DNA of 64,000 nt from Doryteuthis pealeii (Eukaryota; Mollusca; Cephalopoda; Myopsida; Loliginidae), in contig CM042157.1 of the NCBI GenBank assembly GCA_023376005.1, forward strand, positions 93,175,660 through 93,239,659. The letters are read 5' to 3'. Shown here piece by piece: positions 23,194 through 35,060 of this stretch. The position numbers and the translations under genes are program-made. A model generated the notes under the pieces. The model was not told where the DNA came from. It saw nothing but the letters and a program-made list of their open reading frames with translations, and did not search any database. Each line of letters opens with the position of its first letter. Positions within the stretch are counted from its first letter, which is position 1.

Positions 23194-23543
23194 TGAAAAT
23201 CAATTCCGCAATTGTTTGCAAAGATATCTAATATTTCAACAGTGAAAAAAATGATTTTTCGACAGAGAAACAACACCATCCACCTTTATATTATGTTGGA
23301 AAAAATTTAAAAGACTCTACCATATATATTAAAATGTTTTTTTGAAGACATATGCATCCTTTGCCAAACGGAATTAATTTAAAAAATAAAAAATAAAACA
23401 TTTTTTTCAAAGTTAAAACAAATGTTCTATTTTTAACGAATAAAGGGAGGCAACTTCGTTGGCATTACTACAAAAAAATGCAAATTTTGAAAAAATTTAT
23501 TTTTAGTAAATCCGAGCTATAATAGCGTCTGCGGAACTAACCG

Positions 23544-23693
23544 ACGTTATTTGCAATCCAAAATGTGACATTGAGTAAAGAACTCCAACAAACACCATAG
23601 GATCTTGCTCGACAGCATGATGATTGCTATTTAGCATGAAACCTGGGTCGCTGTTAATAATGAACATTGATCTGTGAAAACTTTGTAAAATAA

Positions 23694-23740
<47 letters not shown>
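23544..23740 (-). repeat. Right arm of the 23.0-kb inverted duplication, plus (TA)n
   Basis: Reverse copy of 23022-23193. One difference is synonymous (GAA/GAG) and one changes Met to Thr. It ends in a (TA)n run at 23698-23740. Confidence 0.6.
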
Positions 23741-23742
<2 letters not shown>

Positions 23743-23955
23743 CATCCCTCCGCACGGGCAAATTCAATTTCTTAAGCGGAGATTAATAGGTCTGAATTAA
23801 GTTTTCCTTCTCCTAGACTGGTAATCTAGCCAAGGTTAAGGATCCCAGCCTGCCCTACTATTTACCCATAGCTGGAGGGAGAGTAATTGGATGCATACCT
23901 TTCCCAATGGTATTAGTGCTATGTGAAATACAAACAGCCTCGTCCGGGATTTGAA
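23741..23955 (-). mobile_element. SINE A copy, head truncated
   Basis: From the (TA)n tail: CCATCCCTCCGCACGGG, AATTTCTTAAGCGGAG, CCTTCTCCTAGACTGG, GCCCTACTATTTACCCATAG and GTCCGGGATTTGAACTC (B box). The A-box end is missing at the junction with SINE B. Confidence 0.88.
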
Positions 23956-23964
23956 CTCTATTTG

Positions 23965-24600
23965 TTTGTTTGTTTTTTGTTTTACGGCATATCAACCTCA
24001 GTGGGTCATTTAATGCCGATAAAGTTTTTAAATAAATCAATTCTTAATGGATAATACGATTTTTTTATAAATACATTTTTCTATTTAACCCATAGATGGG
24101 ACCCTAACAGGTACTACCACTCCGGGTCAGAGTGGACCAGGGAGCAATAGTGATGAAGGGGTGCTCTACATTCCCCAAACCTCCAAAACTGGAACCTCAC
24201 CATCAGATAGAGTTTAACGTCATTCTCAGGACATGTAGACCCGCAGTCACCGCCTTCTAGCACCCATATGATAAAAAGGGGTTGGGGCTTGCCATAAGGG
24301 CAATAGGGTTGGCGCAATCATATAGGTGCTAGGGCTTGACGTGACCAGCCGATTGATCGGAGGGGGCCTCTCCGACCGCCCGTCTACCCCAAGATAAGGC
24401 CAAAGTGGAGTATTGCATGTCATGAACTGCTCATCCACCTGGGCTCTATCCTTAAGCATCACGGGTCGCCACCCACGGCCAACAGGTGGCCCCATTGGGA
24501 GTCTTACCCCTCTGCAGAGGTGCAGTCGGTGCATTCTAACGCCCCACCGACAGGGCGGATTTGAACTCTAGACGACGTGTCCATTCACACAAAGATCCTC
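23965..24600 (-). mobile_element. SINE B, longest copy, tRNA-like head
   Basis: On the minus strand the head near 24585 reads CGTCTAGAGTTCAAATCCGC (B-box-like), then the GCACCGACTGCACCTCTGC block, GGTAGACGGGCGG, CCCCTTTTTATCATATGGG, GGTAGTACCTGTTAGGG, CCCATCTATGGGTTAAAT and a 3' end with ATTAAATGACCCACTGAGG and TTGATATGCCG. About 635 bp. The outer boundary of the large palindrome (about 24228) falls inside this copy. Confidence 0.85.
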
Positions 24601-25253
24601 TATAAATGTCCTTCTTATATAGAGAGGTAAGCTTTAGAGACCGACCAGAAAGGAATGGGTGAAAGTATTTATTGTTGACGTACGTCTGTTGTCAGTAAAA
24701 CTGAAATTCAACGTTTCTGATTCTCGGAATTTTAGCCAATATGTTGAGAAGCTACGTGCTGGCTGCTTATAAAACTTAACATACAAATATGTTTCACTCA
24801 CTCTCCAATCTCTCTCTTCACTCTCAATAAGAAACTAACATATATAACGAGGAGGTAATCAAGATGTATATAGAGAGGGGGAAAGTAACAGGTGAGTTTT
24901 TGACTTAATTGCAAATTTCGACCAATTAGAACCAATTAAAATGGAATTTTTTTCAAACATAACACAATCCTAAAACTAAGGAATATTCTAGTATGAATTT
25001 TGTGTCGTCAAACTAAACAGAAAAAAAAGCCTTTAGAAAACAATCATTGATTCACTTAGTATAATAATAGATATCTTATAACTTTCACTGTTGTATATAA
25101 CTTTATTGTCAAGTTGCCTACAACCTTCTAGACTCAACTAAATTTCTATAAAAATAATATCCTTATTAGTACTAACTGTTTATGTAATACGATATCATAT
25201 TTATGTGTTTAAATAAATAAATGCATCAATTTTCATTCACTAATTATAGCATA

Positions 25254-25312
<59 letters not shown>

Positions 25313-25740
25313 CACAGAAAAGTCAAGTATTAGTGAAAAATAAAATTGAATAATACGTCAAGCAAACCTTTATAATGTACTAAAAAAAACACCTTATCTA
25401 AAATAACCAGCATACATTTTATTTACAACCCCCCCCCAAAAAAAATACCAATGATTATCAAGAAAATTAAATAAAAAAACGAACTCACATGGCATACATA
25501 CGCATGGTAATTGAAAAGTAACTCCCTATCTTAAACTATTTATAATTGTTTTATATACATTTTCTCAAATCTTTAGAAGACTTGATTTTTATGCAAGATG
25601 GTGCTCCTCCATATATTTATTATTGTTATTCTTTGAATGGCTGAATCACCATTTTTTCATAGTTGCTCGTGATGATTTTGTGACACACAATTCAAGTTAA
25701 AAAAAAAGAAAGATTAATTATAGTACCAAATAGAAAATTG
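24601..25740. other. Arm sequence without gene; (TA)n at 25256-25309
   Basis: AT-rich, no exon or known element recognised. A long TA run lies at 25256-25309. The mirrored stretch is 51040-52200. Confidence 0.55.
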
Positions 25741-25751
25741 GGGCCAGTATA

Positions 25752-26110
25752 CTCTCTACCATTGAAGCCCTTATGGCAAGCCCCAACCCCTTTTTATCAT
25801 ATGGGTGCTAGAAGGCGGTGACTGCGCGTCTACATGTCCTGCGAATGACGTTAAACTCTATCTAATGGTGAGGTTCCAGTTCTGGAGGTTTGGGGAATGT
25901 GGAGCACCCCATTCATCACCATTGCTCCCTGGTCCACACTGACCCGGAGTGGTAGTACCTGTTAGGGTCCCATCTATGGGTTAAATAAAAAAATGTATTT
26001 ATAAAAAAAAATGTATTATCTATTAAGAATTGATTTATTTCAAAACTTTATTGGCATTAAATGACCCACTGAGGTTGATATGCCGTTAAACAAACCAAAC
26101 CAAACCAAAA
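25752..26110 (+). mobile_element. SINE B, 5' truncated
   Basis: From TGGCAAGCCCCAACCCC through GGTAGTACCTGTTAGGG and CCCATCTATGGGTTAAAT to the 3' end TGACCCACTGAGGTTGATAT, GCCGTTAAACAAACC. Opposite orientation to the copy at 23965-24600. Confidence 0.85.
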
Positions 26111-26210
26111 TCTACCATTGAAATGTATGATGCATAATTTTTTTTTATACAAGATGATTGAAAAGTAATTTCCTATCCTTATTTTAAACTATTTATAATT
26201 TTCCTTGGTG

Positions 26211-26573
26211 GACCTGAGCATCTGGAACCCCAGCTAAAATTTTTGTTTTTAATTGTTTTTCTTTTTCTTCAATGGATTATTATCGATTACACACTAATCT
26301 ATCAGATTGTAAAAAAAAAAGAAAAAAAGAAGAAAAGTTATTTATTTTTCGAGTTTTCAGGGGTGCTCATTTCCCCGTAGAAGTTTATAGTAAATCGAAC
26401 CCCCATATCGGAACCGCTACGGGGAACTGAGCACCCTTGAAAACTCGAAAAATAAATAACTTCTTTGAATTTTTTTTTACAATCTGATAGATTGGTGTGC
26501 AATCGATAATAATCCATTGAAAAAAAAAAATTAAAAACAAAAATCTTAGATGGGGGTTCCAGATGCTCAGGTC
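26211..26573. mobile_element. Foldback MITE, 363 bp
   Basis: Ends are GACCTGAGCATCTGGAACCC and its inverse. The halves mirror each other through TTATTTATTTTTCGAGTTTT and GGGGTGCTCA, with a short central loop near 26390-26415. No coding capacity. Mirrored copy at 50208-50573. Confidence 0.9.
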
Positions 26574-27339
26574 TTTTTTTTTCTATGCAGTTACAGTTTT
26601 CTCATTTTCAAAAAATCCGGCAAGAAATAAAACTCTTTTTAACATAACTCGTTCATCGAGAAATAAGTTTTAATGTTAATTCTTCAATTATAAACGAAGA
26701 CATCTCTCACTTTTAAATTGTATGAAAATGGTAAATTGTATAAGAATGGTAACTTATTCATTCTAAATGTATATTCTTGTATAGTCTTTGATTGCTTCTT
26801 ACCCAAAGGAAATTTCTTCAATTAATTATATCAATTGTTAAAGTTCTCTTCATTTTCTTTATTCTTTGTCTTATTTCAAAACTTATTCCGAAAAATTTCG
26901 AAGGATACTTCAAATCTTATTTCAATTCTGTTTTTCTTCAATATTTAATCCCTCAAAATGTTCTGTCTTAAGAATGGTAACTTATTCATTCTAAATGTTG
27001 TATATTCTTGTATAGTCTTTGATTTCTTCTTTATTTCCAAAAAGAACGTTCTTCAAATATTCTTATCATACCAATTCTCTTTTTCTTCTTCGTTTCGTAA
27101 ATGGAATTTCTTGAAATTCTTGTATAATCTTTCTTTCCCCGAAAAGTCATGAATTTTGATTTGATAAAGCTGTTTTGTCAGCGGAGAAAAATACGGTACG
27201 AATGCACAATAGCGCGCAAGGGATAATATCATTAGAATCGCATTTTACGTATAAATAGCATTAAATTACGGAAACTCCCGGAGTAGCCTAACTTCAACTC
27301 TAACCCTAATACTTGTTGGATTATGCTCTTTGGTATAGT

Positions 27340-27465
27340 AATTTACTAAGCCAAGCTTAGATGTGACACAAGGCCAGATGTATGGGGCGCCCAATGAGAA
27401 TCCAACCCACTTACAATGGACAGCAAATCTAGCTTGCTAACCATTACACCACGCGAGGCGCCTAT
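27340..27465 (-). mobile_element. tRNA-derived SINE head
   Basis: Reverse complement reads GCGTGGTGTAATGGTTAGCA (A box), GCTAGATTTGCTGTCC and GGGTTGGATTCTCATTGGGC. The B box deviates from the GGTTCGANNCC form. It ends with CATCTAAGCTTGGCTTAG. Not a functional tRNA, because the acceptor stem and B box are degraded. Confidence 0.7.
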
Positions 27466-27484
27466 AGTTAAGTTTCTGACCGCC

Positions 27485-27834
27485 TGTTAAGTTTCTGACC
27501 ACCATCCTTGGCCAGTTGAAAAGGACTTAAAGTAAGTAAGTCCTGAGCTATGGAATCCTTTGGTAAGTGAATAAGTCCTGGGTTATGGAATCCTACGTAG
27601 TGTCAAAAGTCCAGTGATATAATCCTATGTTCCGTCGTCCACAAAGGTTCAAAGCAATGTGAGTAGGTATGACCAGAACAGCCGTATAAATAACAATATC
27701 AGCAGCAGAGTACTGCCAGTGATTGGCCAATAGGTTGGTCACATGGTTCTCGGCGAGTCTATAAGTAGAAGTGGGCTTTTAGCATACGCCTTATATCACA
27801 AAAACGCCAACAATTTACTAAGCTTAGCTTAACA
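27485..27834 (-). mobile_element. Solo LTR (LTR-1 family), left arm
   Basis: Ends are TGTTAAG and CTTAACA, perfect 7-bp inverted termini. On the minus strand it contains CTTATAGACTCGCC, TTGGCCAATCA and a TATA-like TATTTATAC, then GGATTCCATA blocks. About 350 bp. No clear target-site duplication. Mirror copy at 48949-49301. Confidence 0.75.
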
Positions 27835-27989
27835 GATGCTCTTGGGTATAGGCTGTACGAACAGTCACCGCTTATATTTATAGACTATTCCAAGTAGCAG
27901 GAGCTAGATTGACCAATGAAAAAACGCTGAACGTATTCAACGTCATTAATAAATTGTTTAAAAAATGACTTGCCTAATGAACTGCATCA

Positions 27990-28205
27990 CAGAAGGAATA
28001 CTTCAAGGGTCAACAGACAAGGGTTAAAACTGATACTACATCTTTCTACTTCAAGGATCAACAGACAAGGGTTAAAACTGATAGATACTACATCTTTCTA
28101 CTTCAAGTTAAAACTCTTCAACAGACAAGGGTTAAAACTGATACTACATCGCATTAAAACTGATACTACATCTTTCTACTTCCAACTTAAACTGATACTA
28201 CTATA
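27990..28205 (+). repeat. 48-bp minisatellite, short allele (about 4 units)
   Basis: Unit with CAACAGACAAGGGTTAAAAC, TGATACTACATCTTTCTACT and TCAAGG. The same unit is repeated about 12 times in the right arm (48190-48790). Confidence 0.93.
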
Positions 28206-28682
28206 ACTAATATCCACTGTGAAACTGCACTCAATACAACAGCAGAACTAAGTGTCTAAAATGACGACTAGAATCGTAACAACACTAACCCTAACCCTTA
28301 CCCTAACCCTAAGCATAGCGTCTCAAAGTTTTCGGGTATATCCGTGAAATGTAATGCTTTTTATACGTAATCTAATGGTATAATCTCCTGCGCGCTATTC
28401 TGCACTGGTACCGAAAAATCTTTACATGTTTCTCTTATGCAAGGTAGATAATTTCTGAGGATTTTACTAGAGTCGTCTGATCTTTGAATTTTCTAAGCTC
28501 CGCCTACTTTTCTTCCTTAGACAATTATCCGACATGATAGCAATTTCGCTTAGAACCAATCAGAAACCAGCTAACAAGAAGATGTTAGATCGAAAAAATG
28601 TCGTCTGGTAAATTTCATTTATTATTTCTTTCTTTCATCTATCCTTCTTTTTTAATTACTTCTTCTTCTTCTTCTTTATATA

Positions 28683-29105
28683 TTTTTTGATAGATTAATT
28701 TTGAAATTAATTCAAACAATAAAAATAAGCAACGATATCTGGTATCTTTTATTATCTATCGTCTCTTAGATGAATTCTTTCGACCTTATCGTGGGACTGG
28801 TCCGTAGATGTCTGTTGAATATTACATTATTTTTTGATAGATTAATTTTGAAATTAATTAAAAAAATAAGCAACGATATCTGGTATCTTTTATTATCTAT
28901 CATCTCTTAGATGAATTCTTTCGACCTTATCGTGGGACTGGTCCGTAGATGTCTGTTGAATATTACATTATTTTTGATAGATTAATTTTGAAATTAATTA
29001 AAAAAATAAGCAACGATATCTGGTATCTTTTATTATCTATCATCTTTAGATGAATTCTTTCGACCTTATCGTGGGACTGGTCCGTAGATGTCTGTTGAAT
29101 ATGAG
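28683..29105 (+). repeat. Tandem repeat, ~140-bp unit, 3 copies
   Basis: Each unit has GATAGATTAATTTTGAAATT, AAGCAACGATATCTGGTATC, TTAGATGAATTCTTTCGACC and TGGTCCGTAGATGTCTGTTG. The copies are nearly identical. Mirror at 47280-47700. A single diverged relative lies near 56640-56740. Confidence 0.92.
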
Positions 29106-29350
29106 CGTCAAAACTACTTGGTGTGACACGTAATCACTATATCCAATAACAAAAAACAGACGTATTTTACTGGCCCAACGGTTGTAATGGATCTGTAAGA
29201 CAAGCTTGCTACTGGGTGTGACATGTGATTGCTATATATCCAATCACAAAGGCTCTTCCTCACTTAACTCCATATATAGAAACAAACGTTTTTTACTGTC
29301 CCAACGGTTGTAATGCATCTGTGAGACAATCTTGTCAATCATAACACCAC
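29105..29350 (+). repeat. Two diverged ~125-bp direct repeats
   Basis: The pattern GGTGTGACAYGTRATYRCTAT, CCAAT, then CCCAACGGTTGTAATG and CTGTGAGACAA occurs twice. A related single copy is near 56880-56985. Confidence 0.75.
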
Positions 29351-29394
29351 GATGTACCGCCCATCTTTTACCAACAGTATACAAACGGTGAGTC

Positions 29395-29695
29395 AAAACG
29401 TAATGCCATTTTGTTTAGGACAGGGATAATTACAAACACAGGAAAATGTATCATGCATCAAAATAAAGCTGGTCCTCTGTGGATCACATCCTACTTTTCT
29501 CCACACCGTTTCTCTCAATAGCAATCTTCCACATTCGAATGAGAGCATGTATCCCTGTCCCGTAGAATTCTGCTGACTGTTCTTTGAGCCACTTCTTTAC
29601 TAGAGATTTCACTTCCTCGTTACTGGAATAATGTTTTGCCTCTCAAACCCTCTTTCATGGGGCCGAAGAGATGATAGTCTGAGGCAAACATTTAG
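29395..29695 (-). mobile_element. Mariner 3' fragment, left arm
   Basis: Minus-strand mariner transposase end (GGGGCCGAAGAGATG region to the IERN-type end) and the 3' flank with the same GGTCCTCTGTGGATCACATC sequence as the 16.9-19.7 kb array, here in one copy. Frame broken. Mirror at 46690-46990. Confidence 0.85.
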
Positions 29696-29814
29696 GGGGG
29701 TATGTGTTCTTTTTGTTTATTTGCTTGCTTGTTTTTTAATAATAGGTTAAATAAAATGTTTGGTAAAAGGTAAATAATATAAAAAATTAACAACAACTCT
29801 CTTCAACTCGTAAT

Positions 29815-30235
29815 GTATATATTAATACTCTTGTTCCTTAATCTTCCGATCGTCCTCATTTTGCAACACCCTCTAGTTAAAATGTGACCGTCCAAATCAT
29901 CTAATCAGCTAAATAATGAGCCATTCCGTTTTTATTATAAAAAAGAAAGGGAAGAAAAAGGACATGCTACACAGAAAAAATATAATAAGAAATAAAGAAA
30001 GAGAGTAGAGGAAAGATAGAGATAGGGAGTGGATGCACAGAAGCGATGACATTAATGAAAAAATGAAAAGGAAAGAAAGAAAGAAAGAAAGTTAATCAAG
30101 ATTATTACACATTTTACATACTGAACTATTTAGCAATAGTTCTTAAGTAAACATATCAAATGATGTAATAATTAAATCATCATACTGTGCTATATCTACA
30201 GGTCCTGCTAGTAGTGTTAAATACATTAGGCGAGA
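29815..30235 (+). repeat. Diverged duplicate of 31550-32050
   Basis: Both blocks carry, in the same order, CTTGTTCCTTAAT-like, TTTGCAACACCCTC, CCATTCCGTTTTTATTATAA, GGACATGCT and ATTAAATCATCATACTG-type sequence. They are direct repeats about 1.7 kb apart and clearly older than the arm duplication. Confidence 0.75.
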
Positions 30236-31549
30236 GATTATTAACATAAGCGTATCTAAAGCGTATGTAATGAATAATTGTGCTGTAATATGTTTTAATG
30301 TTTATTCTTTATAAATGATAGATTTCTTTGGTGAAATAAATTTGGAAACTCAAATGTTTTTAGGGAACTTATTAACATAAGCGTATCTGAAGCTCACTCG
30401 AAGTTCAAATTTTAGCTCACAACACAAAGCAATTAATCGACCGCGTGAACGAAACAATTTATGACCCATGCTACACAGAATTGGTTTCCTTTATTACAAG
30501 AACAAATTTAGGCAAAGGTCTCTGTCATTTTTTTTATATCTTTACTGAACGCGCAAATCTAAAAGTAGACACTTCCGGCCAACATCCGGTTCACATCCGG
30601 TTTATAATTTTTTACCAACTGTCTCTGGAATCTGTTTTCTTTCATTTTCATATAGCTTGTAATTTAGTAGATTCGCGTATCTGCGTTTAGTCTTTCCACT
30701 ATACAAATCTCAATGGGTAGTATTTGTATATAGGTCAGATTAATGTGGACAAAAAAAAAGTATTACTAGTGTCGGAATCCGTTTTCTCGGGTTTTTGTCA
30801 AAATTCAGAATGTTGGGATTCGTTTACACTAATAAAGAACAGCAGGACTGCTCGTAATTTGGCCTTTCAAAACAATCCCACGAGTTTCATTGAAAGAATT
30901 GTTGGTTCGTTCTTTGATAATAACTGAATAAGAATTGTCTTTGAAAATGGTAACTTCGGCTTGACTCAAAGAAAATGTCATAATTATTGAATACCTACTT
31001 GACAATGGTTAACAGACTAGATTCCATAGCACTAAGCTGAATATTAAAGTCATGGGGATAAGTCTTTGATTTCTGGCTTTCTCATCTCTCAGCATGTCTT
31101 TCTATCTAGTCTTGTGACAACTGTTATTGCAGCTTAAACAGTTTTTATGATGAAAAGTTTTTGTCTCTTCCTCTGCCTGGAATTATTTTTTGTATCTGTT
31201 GCTTAGAATTAGAAAACTTTGATATTTACACTTACTCTAAATACTTGTATAAGGAATGAGCTTTAAAGACCAATTTTTCACTTAAAAATAAGGGGTTATT
31301 TATTAAAGTAGAGCAAAAATAAGTGCAAGTATGTGAATTAATCTGCAAATTGTGGGGAAGTTTATATTAATACTCGTGTTCGAAAAATAGAAGAAGAGAT
31401 TAGAATTTTCTACCATATATTAGAGAGTTCCTAACTTCCCCCTTTTTTAAAAATGCATACAAGATTAGTACAATTCACAATTCATGGTTTGCTGGCCAAT
31501 GGCATTGTAATATAGAGTTTAGTGGTTCAGTTATGTAGTCCATCTATTA

Positions 31550-32050
31550 ATTAATACTCGTGTTCCTTAATTGTACGACCGTTATCATCTTGCAACACCC
31601 TCTGGTTAAAAATGAAATTGCCCAAATCATCCAAGAGGAAATGCAAAAAAATGTAAATCCTGATTATCTGGTATTGCTTATCCACCGAATGTTTATTTCT
31701 TATGAGTGTCGTCACTTCAGCTGAATAATGAACCATTCCGTTTTTATTATAAAGATAGAAAGGAAAGGAAAAGGACATGCTGTACAAAAAATATAATAAG
31801 AAAGAGAGTCGTGGAAATAGAGTAAGGGAAAAATAGAGCGAGGGGTGAGTGTGCAGAAACGATAACGCTAATTTTAATCCAACATAAAAAAAGATGAAAA
31901 GAAGGAATGAAAAAAAAAAGAAAGAGCGAGAGAGGGTTAAATCAAGATTATTATACTTTTTACATATTGAAGTATTTCGAAATAGCTCTTAAGTAAACGT
32001 ATCAAACGTTGTAATAATTAAATTATTATACTGGGATATATCCACGGGTC
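31550..32050 (+). repeat. Diverged duplicate of 29815-30235
   Basis: Second copy of the block above, with AACCATTCCGTTTTTATTAT and AAGGACATGCTGTACAA. No coding content is supported. Mirror at about 44340-44840. Confidence 0.75.
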
Positions 32051-32529
32051 TGACTAGTAATAATAATTTCATATAACAAGAAATACAAGTTGGAATATAT
32101 ATCTTTTTTGTTGGCTGTTAAAAGAATTTGTAGTCGCTAATGTGGTGTGATGCTGAAATCCAGTGCTACCCAGCAACCCTTGCAACATTACCACTGTCAA
32201 ACTGCATTGGTTCCTTACCTTTCCTTTCAATCACAGCAGCAGTGTGGAGAGGGTAGGATTTGCTGCTTGAGCAACAGCTCATCTTCCATATGAACCCGCC
32301 CAGGCTACGTAGTTCAAAAAAATTTGGACACTACGCCATCGTCTCTCGTAGACGGAAGGATGCCTACAACAACAATAAAAGAGTTAATGAATAGAGTATA
32401 CACTGTATTGTATATGTAGGTGAGAACGGTAAAATGTGATTATATGCGTGTTTGTGTAAGAGAGTCAGTATGTGAATGCATATGTAGTAGTAACGCGGAT
32501 ACAAGAAAATAGATAGAATTCATCTCTTA

Positions 32530-32720
32530 CTATTGACTGCGGCGTCTGTGTCAGAAGAGGTCCCTTTGAAGTTGGTTAGAGTTTTGCTAAGCGTTGCTTT
32601 CAGCAGTGGACATGGATTAGTTGGATCAAGTCTCCAATAGGCACCCCACATTATCAACCTAATGAAAGGTTCACATTTCAATTTGTCACCGGTAATTCCC
32701 GCTTCCAAATTTTTTGTAAA
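32530..32720 (-). other. Exon-like open frame of unknown gene, left arm
   Basis: The minus-strand frame reads ITGDKLKCEPFIRLIMWGAY, then WRLDPTNPCPLL and ends before GTAAGAG, a good donor. No acceptor is obvious. I do not recognise the protein. A decayed inverted paralogue lies at 33085-33185. The mirrored copy is 43663-43855. Confidence 0.4.
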
Positions 32721-33084
32721 CAAACGATTTTAATCAGAAGTTTACGGAGATGTTGAACTTACGTAAAATTAAATAAACAGGTGGTTGGTACAGGTAATAA
32801 AATTACAATTCAATAGCAAAATCTTTTTTTTTGAATAAATACTTTTTAATCAGAAGTTTATGAATATTTTTCAACACTTATGATAAATTTAAAAAAACAA
32901 AACAAACGAAAGATGTTTTTTATACTAAAATAGTTTTTACTTAATAAATGTTTATTTAAATAAATACAGTTTTTATTCACAAAATATTTTATTTATTTAT
33001 TTAAATAAAAGGATGGTGTTCAGAAATAGTATCACACAATTTGTAAAAGTTTGTTTTTGTCAGATATTTATTTTCAAATATTTG

Positions 33085-33185
33085 AAAGGAAAAGTTACCG
33101 GTGATGAGTTCAAATATGAACCTTTCATTAACTTGATGATTTGAGGTGCCTATTGGAGATTTGGTCTGATTAGTTCTTCAATACC
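33085..33185 (+). pseudogene. Decayed paralogue of the 32.6-kb exon-like frame
   Basis: Reads VTGDEFKYEPFINLMI, then a stop where the other copy has Trp, then GAYWRF. It is inverted relative to 32530-32720. The mirrored copy on the right arm (about 43205-43300) differs by a one-base deletion at the stop. Confidence 0.5.
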
Positions 33186-33733
33186 AGTGTATAGGTAGAG
33201 CATAGTTATCTGCCTCTGCGTATAGACAGAACAGAGTAATCTGCCTCTGGACAGACAGATATATAAAGAGGCCAACGATATTCTGAACATTTGTACGAGA
33301 CGGTCACCACGTCTTTCCTACCTTTCAATCAGCAGCCAGTAACGTGGACCTTAGTGTCACCTGTAAATCTCTGTCGTTGGGGCCAGAATTAAACAACAGA
33401 CTTATAATTGGTCCTGGAAAGCCATGTGGCCTGTTAAGTACTACGTCCGCGTGATATTTGGACATTATCTACTTAAATTATTATGACTAGATAAGAATAA
33501 GATAACATTTCCGATTCTTTTGTATTGTACAATTTAATTGGTGTTTTGTGATGCAAACACTTATTGCGTACAGTTGGTTTATAAATAATTTGGAGGCATA
33601 TTTTAATGTTTATGTGGCTATTTTAAGCCGCTCACGGCGGTTCTCCCACCTCTGCAAACCGCTGGCACATCTGTTTGGTAGATATATAATAAATTTCACC
33701 ATTAAAAAAAAAAGAAGAATGTATTTTCTATTA

Positions 33734-33739
<6 letters not shown>

Positions 33740-33811
<72 letters not shown>
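33740..33811. repeat. (TA)n microsatellite
   Basis: About 36 TA units just left of the MITE. The right-arm counterpart at 42581-42643 is interrupted. Confidence 0.95.
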
Positions 33812-33814
<3 letters not shown>

Positions 33815-33844
33815 ATACGGTGAGGAAATTAATCCAACAATATG

Positions 33845-34041
33845 AGAAGAAAATATTTTCAAAAATATAACAAACACAGGATGTTACGATCAGGGGAAAC
33901 AATTTTATGTGTCAATACTTAAGTATTTCGGTATATTGTACCATCTTCAGGACACTGTTAATTAACAGTATTGACACATAAAATAGTTTCCCCTGATCGT
34001 AACATCCTGTGTTTGTTATATTTTTGAAAATATTTTCTTCA
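33845..34041. mobile_element. MITE with ~75-bp inverted ends
   Basis: Ends contain GAAGAAAATATTTTCAAAAA, ACACAGGATGTTACGATCAG and GGGAAACAATTTTATGTGTC, mirrored on the other side. The unique centre has GTATTTCGGTATATTGTACC. (TA)n runs lie on both sides. Mirror at 42347-42545. Confidence 0.88.
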
Positions 34042-34511
34042 TATATATATATATATATATATATATTAAGCCACTCACAAGCGTCCCTCCTACCACTGCG
34101 ATCCTACCGTTTACCGCTAGCAGCGGCTCTCGCACGTGTCACTCGTTTATACTGAAAAATCACTACGTAAACACCCCTGCCATTTTTGTTGTTGTTTTGT
34201 CCGTGAACCAGCCCTGAGACTGGTACTTGATCGTTTTGCAATAGGGAACCATCATACCGGTGAAAAGATACCGAGAACACTTTGGTATAGCTGTGGGGGG
34301 GGGGGAATTTGGTAGGCAAAGAGTTAATGGACACGACACTAGTCACAATAATTCATTTACTTAAGATAAACATTTAACAATGTCATTAGCGTAATCAACG
34401 CTATTGTGTAGATGGGACTCTTATTTCTGACCTCCTTGACCTTCGTCATTGTATAAGAAAGAATAACGCATATTGATTTATAGCAAACACTAGATCCTTA
34501 TAGTGCATTAG

Positions 34512-35060
34512 AGAAGGGTTCACCAAATTATGGCCCGCGGGACAGATCCGGCCCGCTACGGTATTTTATCAGGCCCACCGACGGTATTTGGATTTTTTTG
34601 TTAAAACGTACGGAACGAGAGACGTTCTGATACCATTTAATTTAAAATATCATGTTAAGCTTACTAAATCCTCATGGACTTGACTACAGAATCAACCCAT
34701 CGAACGAAATTGACTGATAAACATTTGAAAGCAATTCTCTTGATTGAATGTAGCAATTCCAAACCAAACATTGACGATATCTTGAAAGACAAACTTCAGT
34801 TTCACAAATCTCACTAAAACTTTTCTGCTAATGTTAAGTTCTTTGATAATGTTTTGAAAATAAATAAGTTGGTTAAATTAGTTTTTGTGCATCTTATGCT
34901 ACTCCTTCATGACTATAACATGGAAAGATAAATTTTGTTTTATATCTTTTTCTCAGAATATTCGTTTTGGCTAGCAAGTATTAAACACAATAATAATGTG
35001 GCCCATGCTCGTTATTTTTTTCAATTATCCGACCCACCGTGAAAAAAGTTTGGGGATCCC
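34512..35060. mobile_element. Non-autonomous hAT-like element with 8-bp target duplication
   Basis: TGCATTAG occurs at 34504-34511 and 35061-35068. The ends carry GGTTCACCAAATTATGGCCC and its partner TTTGGGGATCCC, the wording of many animal hAT (Charlie-type) repeats. The interior resembles decayed transposase coding sequence. About 549 bp. Mirror at 41333-41882. Confidence 0.8.

Larger units (their letters stand above)
27193..28415. mobile_element. MITE T with telomere-like core, split by later insertions
   Basis: The left end (27193-27315) and right end (28312-28415) are inverted copies: GTACGAATGCACAATAGCGC, ATTACGTATAAA-type and ATTACGGAAACTCC blocks. At both inner edges are CCCTAA units (27300 and 28285-28315). 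The interior is filled by a tRNA-like SINE, LTR-1 and a minisatellite. An uninterrupted relative is at 52836-53040. Confidence 0.75.

Noticed and set aside
33548..33823. 91-residue open frame ending in IYIYIY
   Set aside because: The tail is a translated (TA)n microsatellite and the rest has no support; similar IYIY frames elsewhere were dropped for the same reason.
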